Made by a program: the position numbers and the translations under genes
Source of the DNA: Palsa-465 sp963800475
Lineage (GTDB): Bacteria > Actinomycetota > Thermoleophilia > Solirubrobacterales > Solirubrobacteraceae
Length of the DNA: 64,000 nt
Direction of reading: 5' to 3'
NCBI GenBank assembly: GCA_963800475.1
Contig: CAWDAZ010000002.1
Span: forward strand, 868,001 to 932,000
The notes under the pieces: model-generated
Databases searched by the model: none
What the model saw: the letters and a program-made list of their open reading frames with translations, nothing else
Told to the model about the DNA's origin: nothing
In this document: positions 59,934 through 64,000 of the stretch, in pieces
Position numbering within the stretch: position 1 is the first letter of the stretch
How the letters are laid out: every line of letters starts with the position of its first letter

Positions 59934-62651
59934 TCAGGCCCGCTGACGCGCTCGCGCGGTGCGTTGAGGCCGTGGCGCGTCAGCCGTCTCGTGGCGCCTG
60001 ATCAGGTAGCGCCGCAGCTCGTCAGCACCCCACACGATGAACGGGAACGGGAGCGCGAACAGCAGCTCGGGCGGGCCGAGCGGCGCCGTTGCGAGCAGCT
60101 CTTGGAACGGCGGCGCGTAGATGAGGATCGCTGTGAGGGCAAGCTCGAACGCAATGCCCCACAGCAGCAGCCGGTTGGAGAACACGCCGACCGACCGCAA
60201 CGAGGCCCGGTCGGTGCGGGCAGCGAATGCTGTGCCGATCTGGCCCATGACCATCCCGAAGAACGTCATCGTCGTGGCGGTCAGGTACGTGCGGTGCAGG
60301 GGGGTCCCGTGACCGGTCGGCGCGCCCAGATGCCAGCCGCCGCGCAGCATCACAAAGAAGAATCCCGCCATCGCAAGGGCCGCGCAGATCAGCCCCAGGA
60401 ACAGCCACGCGCGCAGCAGCATCGGCGGACGGATGACGCCCTCACTCCGGGGTCGCGGTGGGCGTTGCATCAGGCCCGGCTCGGCCGGCTCGCGTCCCAG
60501 CGCGAGCGCCGGCAGCGTCTCGGTGCCGACGTCGAACGCGAGTAGCTGCATCACGGTGAGGGGAAGCGGGATCTTGCCGCCGCTGAGCGCGAATACGAGA
60601 AATGGGGTGACCTCGGGGGTGGCGTGGGCGAAGATGTAGAAGATGAACTTGCGGATGTTGTCGTAGACCCTGCGTCCTCCCTGGACTGCGGTGACGATCG
60701 TCGCGAAGTTGTCGTCGGTCAGCACCATCGTCGAGGCCTCGCGGGCGACGTCGGTTCCGGAGCGACCCATCGCCACGCCGATGTCCGCGCGCCGTAGCGC
60801 CGGGGCGTCGTTGACGCCGTCGCCAGTCATCGCCACGACCTGTCCCTCGGCCTGCAGCGCCTCGGCGATCCGCAGCTTGGCCTCTGGCGAGGCCCTGGCG
60901 AACACGATCTCCTGGCCGCCTCGCAGCAGCCCGTCGAGTTCGGCATCGCCCATCAGCTCGAGCTGCTCGCCGGTGACCACGGGCGATGACTCGTCGCCGA
61001 TGCCCACCTGGCGGGCGATCGCGGCGCCCGTCACCGGATGGTCTCCGGTGATCACCACGATCCGCATGCCGGCCTCGTGGCAGCGAGCGACCGCCGCAGC
61101 GACCTCGGGCCGCGGGGGGTCGAGCATCGCCACGAGCCCGAGGAAGCAGAGATCGCGCTCCACGTCCTCGCGGCGCGCGGGTGCGTGCATACCTTCGAGG
61201 TGCCGGTCCGCGACTGCGAGCACGCGCAATCCCTTCGCCGTATACATGTCCAGAGCAGCCTCAACGGCCCCGGCCTCGTCCGGCCCCAGTGCGCGCTCGC
61301 CACCGTCCGACGCAGCGAGCGTCGAGCAGGCGGGCAGCACCTGCTCGGGCGCGCCCTTGCAGTCGACCCACAGGCCGCCGTCGCGCTCGTCGATCGTGCT
61401 CATCCGCTTGAGCGCCGGATCGAAGTGGAAGTGGCGCCGGCGGCCCGCTTCGCGCACATCTGGATCAAGTCGGACTCCGTGCGAGCGCGCGGCTTCGAGC
61501 AGCGCGATCTCCGTAGGGTCGCCCGTCGGGCCGGTGGGGGTGTCGAGCTCGGCGTTGTTGCACCAGCTGACGACGGTCGCAAGTCTCTCCGTCGAGCTCG
61601 CCGGCGTCCGCACTCCCTCGACATGCATCCGGTTGGCGGTCAGCGTCCCGGTCTTATCCGTGCAGATCACGGTTGTCGAGCCCAACGTCTCGACGGCGCT
61701 GAGCCGTTTGACCACCGCCCCTCGGCCAACGAGGTCACGCACGCCGGCAGCGAGTGCAAGCGTGATCACGGGCAGGAGCCCCTCGGGCACGTTGCCGACG
61801 ATCAGCCCGACGGCGAACACGACCGCCGCCGGCAGCGACAGCCCCGCCACCAGCGTCGCGACGGGAATGAACGCGATCCCGAAGACCACCGCGATCAGGG
61901 CAATCAGCCACGCGACCCGGCGGACCTGTGAGTCCAAAGGGCTCTTGTCGATCGTGACCCGTTCAGACAGCGCCGCGATCCGGCCGAGCTCGGTCCGCAT
62001 TCCGGTCGCGAACACCACGCCGCGCGCCTCGCCCTCCGTGCAGGTCGTTCCGCTAAAGACCAGATCTCGAGCCTGAAGCAGGGGGACGCCGTGGTCGAAC
62101 AGTTCGGCCGCCCGGAACACCGGGATCGACTCGCCGGTCAGGGTCGAGGTATCGACCTCGATCCCGCCGCTCAGCAACCTGGCGTCGGCGGAGATCCGGT
62201 CCCCTTCCTCGATGATCAGAACGTCGCCGGGGACCAGCTCGCGCGCTTCGACCACGACGTGCTGCCCGTCGCGGATTACCTTCGCCTGCGCCGGGATGAA
62301 GCCGGCGAGTGCCTCCACGGCGCGTTCAGCCTGCAGCTCCTGGACGAACGCGAATGCGGCGTTGATCAGGATCACCACCGCGATTGCGATCGCGACCGCC
62401 ACGATCCCGGCGATCCACGCGAGACCCGCAGCGGCAACGAGCAGCAGCGCGAGCGGGTGGGTGAACTGCCGCGCCAGCTCCCGTGGCCAGCGCCGCCCAC
62501 CACGCCGGGTCAGCTCATTGGGACCGAACTGGATAAGCCGGCGCCGGGCCTCGCGGGAGCCGAGCCCGTCCGTACTCGTCCTCAGATGGCGGACTAGTCG
62601 GTCCGCGGCCTCGGTCGGGTCCAGACTCAACGGTGGCTCAAGAACAGCCAA
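59934..62651 (-). CDS. P-type cation-transporting ATPase (P2 type)
   Basis: The 905-residue membrane ATPase has cation transport N-terminal domain, TGES (DTSTLTGESIPVF), the phosphorylation site CTDKTGTLT (Asp332), TGDHPVTG, MTGDGVNDAPALRRADIGVAMG and about ten TM helices. TM4 contains VGNVPEGLLPVITLALAAG, which resembles P2 pumps of the Na+/K+ or Ca2+ kind. It exports or imports cations at the expense of ATP, with substrate not decided by sequence reading. It is 9 bp downstream of a truncated USP gene on the same strand. In mycobacteria the P2 pump CtpF is part of the dormancy regulon. Confidence 0.93.
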   Translation of the reverse strand: MAVLEPPLSLDPTEAADRLVRHLRTSTDGLGSREARRRLIQFGPNELTRRGGRRWPRELARQFTHPLALLLVAAAGLAWIAGIVAVAIAIAVVILINAAFAFVQELQAERAVEALAGFIPAQAKVIRDGQHVVVEARELVPGDVLIIEEGDRISADARLLSGGIEVDTSTLTGESIPVFRAAELFDHGVPLLQARDLVFSGTTCTEGEARGVVFATGMRTELGRIAALSERVTIDKSPLDSQVRRVAWLIALIAVVFGIAFIPVATLVAGLSLPAAVVFAVGLIVGNVPEGLLPVITLALAAGVRDLVGRGAVVKRLSAVETLGSTTVICTDKTGTLTANRMHVEGVRTPASSTERLATVVSWCNNAELDTPTGPTGDPTEIALLEAARSHGVRLDPDVREAGRRRHFHFDPALKRMSTIDERDGGLWVDCKGAPEQVLPACSTLAASDGGERALGPDEAGAVEAALDMYTAKGLRVLAVADRHLEGMHAPARREDVERDLCFLGLVAMLDPPRPEVAAAVARCHEAGMRIVVITGDHPVTGAAIARQVGIGDESSPVVTGEQLELMGDAELDGLLRGGQEIVFARASPEAKLRIAEALQAEGQVVAMTGDGVNDAPALRRADIGVAMGRSGTDVAREASTMVLTDDNFATIVTAVQGGRRVYDNIRKFIFYIFAHATPEVTPFLVFALSGGKIPLPLTVMQLLAFDVGTETLPALALGREPAEPGLMQRPPRPRSEGVIRPPMLLRAWLFLGLICAALAMAGFFFVMLRGGWHLGAPTGHGTPLHRTYLTATTMTFFGMVMGQIGTAFAARTDRASLRSVGVFSNRLLLWGIAFELALTAILIYAPPFQELLATAPLGPPELLFALPFPFIVWGADELRRYLIRRHETADAPRPQRTARARQRA

Positions 62652-62660
62652 GCCGACCCT

Positions 62661-63227
62661 TCAGACCGGAGGACGGGGCACGGCCAGCGCCGGACACGCC
62701 GCATCGTGCATCAACGTCTCGGCGGTGCTGCCGAGGAGCACGCGACTCACCGGTCCCCAGCGCCGCGACCCAAACACCAACAGGTCCAGCTCTTCAGACA
62801 GGGTCAGCAGCGAGTCCGCCGGGCGCCCGGCGCCCACAGTGACCTCAACGTTCGCCCCCGTGCGGGCCGCGGCCGCACGGGCGTCGGCTTCACGCCTGTC
62901 GAGCTCTTGCGCCGCCGCCTCCTCCCAGAGGGCGACCATTTCTGCCGCCGCGCGCGAGGACCACCACGAGGCGGGCAGCCGGTCGTCCACGACCGCTTGG
63001 AGGATGAGCTTCGCGCCGGAGGCGAGCGCGATCGAGCCGGCCAGCGCGAGCGCGGCGTCAGCCTCAGGCCGGCCGTCGTAGCCGACGCCGATCCGGCCAA
63101 AGCTCGGCTCCGCACGCGATCGGAAACCGCGCGGCGCCACAGCGAGGCTGCACTCGAAGTGGCACAGCAGGTCGAAAGTTGTGGCCTCCATGGGGCCCAT
63201 GCTCGCTGGTGTGGAGATCGGTGCCAT
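62661..63227 (-). CDS. Universal stress protein, N-terminally shortened tandem form
   Basis: The 188-residue product has one complete USP domain (RIGVGYDGRPEADAALALAGSIAL ... VFGSRRWGPVSRVLLGSTAETLMHDAACPALAVP). Its N-terminal 40 residues (FDLLCHFECSLAVAPRGFRS) match only the last strand of a preceding USP domain. It therefore looks like a two-domain protein from which most of the first domain was deleted. It is followed after 9 bp by the P-type ATPase gene. A shared motif (63254-63267) lies about 27 bp upstream of its start. Confidence 0.8.
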   Translation of the reverse strand: MAPISTPASMGPMEATTFDLLCHFECSLAVAPRGFRSRAEPSFGRIGVGYDGRPEADAALALAGSIALASGAKLILQAVVDDRLPASWWSSRAAAEMVALWEEAAAQELDRREADARAAAARTGANVEVTVGAGRPADSLLTLSEELDLLVFGSRRWGPVSRVLLGSTAETLMHDAACPALAVPRPPV

Positions 63228-63253
63228 CGGCGCAACCTCTCGAACCCGGTTGT

Positions 63254-63267
63254 GGGGAACTACCGAC
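63254..63267 (-). promoter_or_regulatory. Putative shared operator upstream of truncated USP
   Basis: Minus-strand GTCGGTAGTTCCCC, about 27 bp upstream of the ATG at 63227, resembles TCCGTAGTTTCCC of the other stress genes with two changes. No clear -10 box was picked out. Confidence 0.4.
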
Positions 63268-63272
63268 GCTGC

Positions 63273-63697
63273 TCATGTTGCTGCGACGATGAGACAACCG
63301 GCGCCGATGCCCGAACATGTTGGAAGGCGGGCGTGGCCGTGCGAAACTCGGTCGACCCCAGTCATTCGTGCAGGGGAGGTGTCCGCACTCACGCCGTGCT
63401 GCAGCGGCAACCCGGCCGCTCGCCAGGCGTGTACGCCGCCGGCAACCGCATTGGCCGGCGTGCCGGTCGCCCGGAGCATCTCCACCGCGTCAGCGGCTTC
63501 GCGCCCGCCGCCCGACAAAACACCGCCGGGCGCTCCCTATCCAGCGTCGCGAGCTCATGCGAAAGCTCCTCCGGCGGGATTGCGCGCGCCCCGCCGATCC
63601 GCGGCAGCTCGTCGCGCGCGCGGAGGTCGATCAGCTGGACACGCCTAGCTTCGCACAGTGCCCAAGCTATCCACGGCGACATCAGCGATCCGTCCAT
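63273..63697 (-). pseudogene. Rhodanese-domain protein with frameshift
   Basis: From ATG 63697 the frame reads WIAWALCEARRVQLIDLRAR, PPEELSHELATLDRERPAVF, then CR, and then coding continues in another frame as GGREAADAVEMLRATGTPANAVAGGVHAWRAAGLPL, ending at 63273. Joined, it is a single rhodanese domain with the active-site cysteine just at the shift. One base is missing or two are extra near 63515. Either the gene is inactive or the assembly has an indel. It is upstream of the truncated USP gene on the same strand. Confidence 0.65.
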
Positions 63698-63815
63698 CGA
63701 AGGTCAGTCCTGGGAGATGTCGTCCGTTCTCGCCGCGGTGACGCGGACGCCCTCGTGTGGGTCCACGAGCACCGAGTGGCGATGGCGAACCGAGGCGAGG
63801 AGCACGCAGCGATCC

Positions 63816-64000
63816 ATGCACAGCCCCAAAGCCATCCCCGCCACCAACGGACACGCCCAGGGCCACTACCGGCTGCGCTACGACCGGATCGACACCAAAG
63901 GCAAGATGAGCATCCGCCGCGCCGGCCGCATGCACCACCTCGGAGTCGGCACCACCCACGCCCGCAAGCGCGTACTCGCGTTCGCCGACGACCACCAGGT
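63816..64000 (+). mobile_element. IS481-family transposase, C-terminal part (cut by the window)
   Basis: The frame from ATG 63816 reads MHSPKAIPATNGHAQGHYRL, DTKGKMSIRRAGRMHHLGVGTTHARKRVLAFADDHQ and runs off the window. This matches the C-terminal beta domain of IS481-family transposases (GHYRVR..D..G..LR..GRLHHIGVG..HA). The upstream DDE catalytic part is not visible within the window in this frame, so this may be a remnant. It marks the right edge of the stress island. Confidence 0.6.

Noticed and set aside
63645..63995. Minus-strand 116-residue ORF at the window end
   Set aside because: It is the complement of the IS481 transposase C-terminal frame.
1..64000. CRISPR array, rRNA operon or prophage
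   Set aside because: No regularly spaced repeats, no rRNA-like sequence and no phage structural genes were seen.

Overview
The window is about 64 kb of high-GC, densely coded bacterial DNA. Gene style points to an actinobacterium, most likely class Thermoleophilia (Solirubrobacterales or a relative): GTG/TTG starts, FMN-dependent glutamate-synthase-like protein, MpsC-type (DUF2294) protein, bacterial eRF1-like (baeRF) remnant, tandem universal stress proteins and a rubredoxin-fused alkane hydroxylase. This placement is inference from gene content only. No rRNA, CRISPR array, prophage or replication origin was seen. One intact tRNA was found, tRNA-Ser(GGA).

Left half (about 0.2-31.8 kb) is metabolic chromosome. 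It starts with a flavin reductase, a cupredoxin-like lipoprotein divergent from a c-type cytochrome lipoprotein, serS, and tRNA-Ser. Next come an AGPS-like FAD oxidase divergent from an acyl-CoA synthetase, an MBL-rhodanese sulfur enzyme, two LysR regulators (one divergent from an MFS exporter), a HhH-GPD repair protein, a thioesterase and MgtC. The alkB-rubredoxin/tetR unit follows, with a clear promoter and palindromic operator. A six-gene fatty-acid/acyl-CoA degradation operon (acyl-CoA dehydrogenase, thiolase, SRPBCC, MaoC hydratase, SDR, alpha/beta hydrolase) is divergent from its own tetR across another palindrome. Then come three tandem secreted hydrolases; the third is frameshifted.

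Middle (31.8-44.8 kb): an ABC ATPase-permease fusion, a GH31 glycosidase broken by an amber codon and missing its N-terminus, two SnoaL-like genes flanking a large adenylate-cyclase/AAA/TPR regulator, a PGAP1-like hydrolase, an FMN oxidoreductase and an MBL-fold hydrolase. The stretch from 35.6 to 44.8 kb is bounded by two same-strand remnants of tRNA-Ser 3' parts, suggesting an old integration site.

Right part (45-64 kb) is a stress/dormancy-like island with many decayed genes: PRC-barrel protein, MpsC protein, PAS-GGDEF-EAL protein, LuxR-type response regulator, flavoprotein, M50 protease with CBS domains, PfkB kinase, inositol-phosphatase-like protein, GNAT, tandem USP and a P-type ATPase. 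Between them lie remnants of baeRF, class V fructose bisphosphatase, an ABC ATPase, a DUF523-like protein, a rhodanese and two transposases. The gene set resembles the mycobacterial DosR dormancy regulon in kind. A shared motif, roughly TCCGTAGTTYCCC, lies upstream of several of these genes and may be the operator of such a regulon; this is a hypothesis from reading the sequence.
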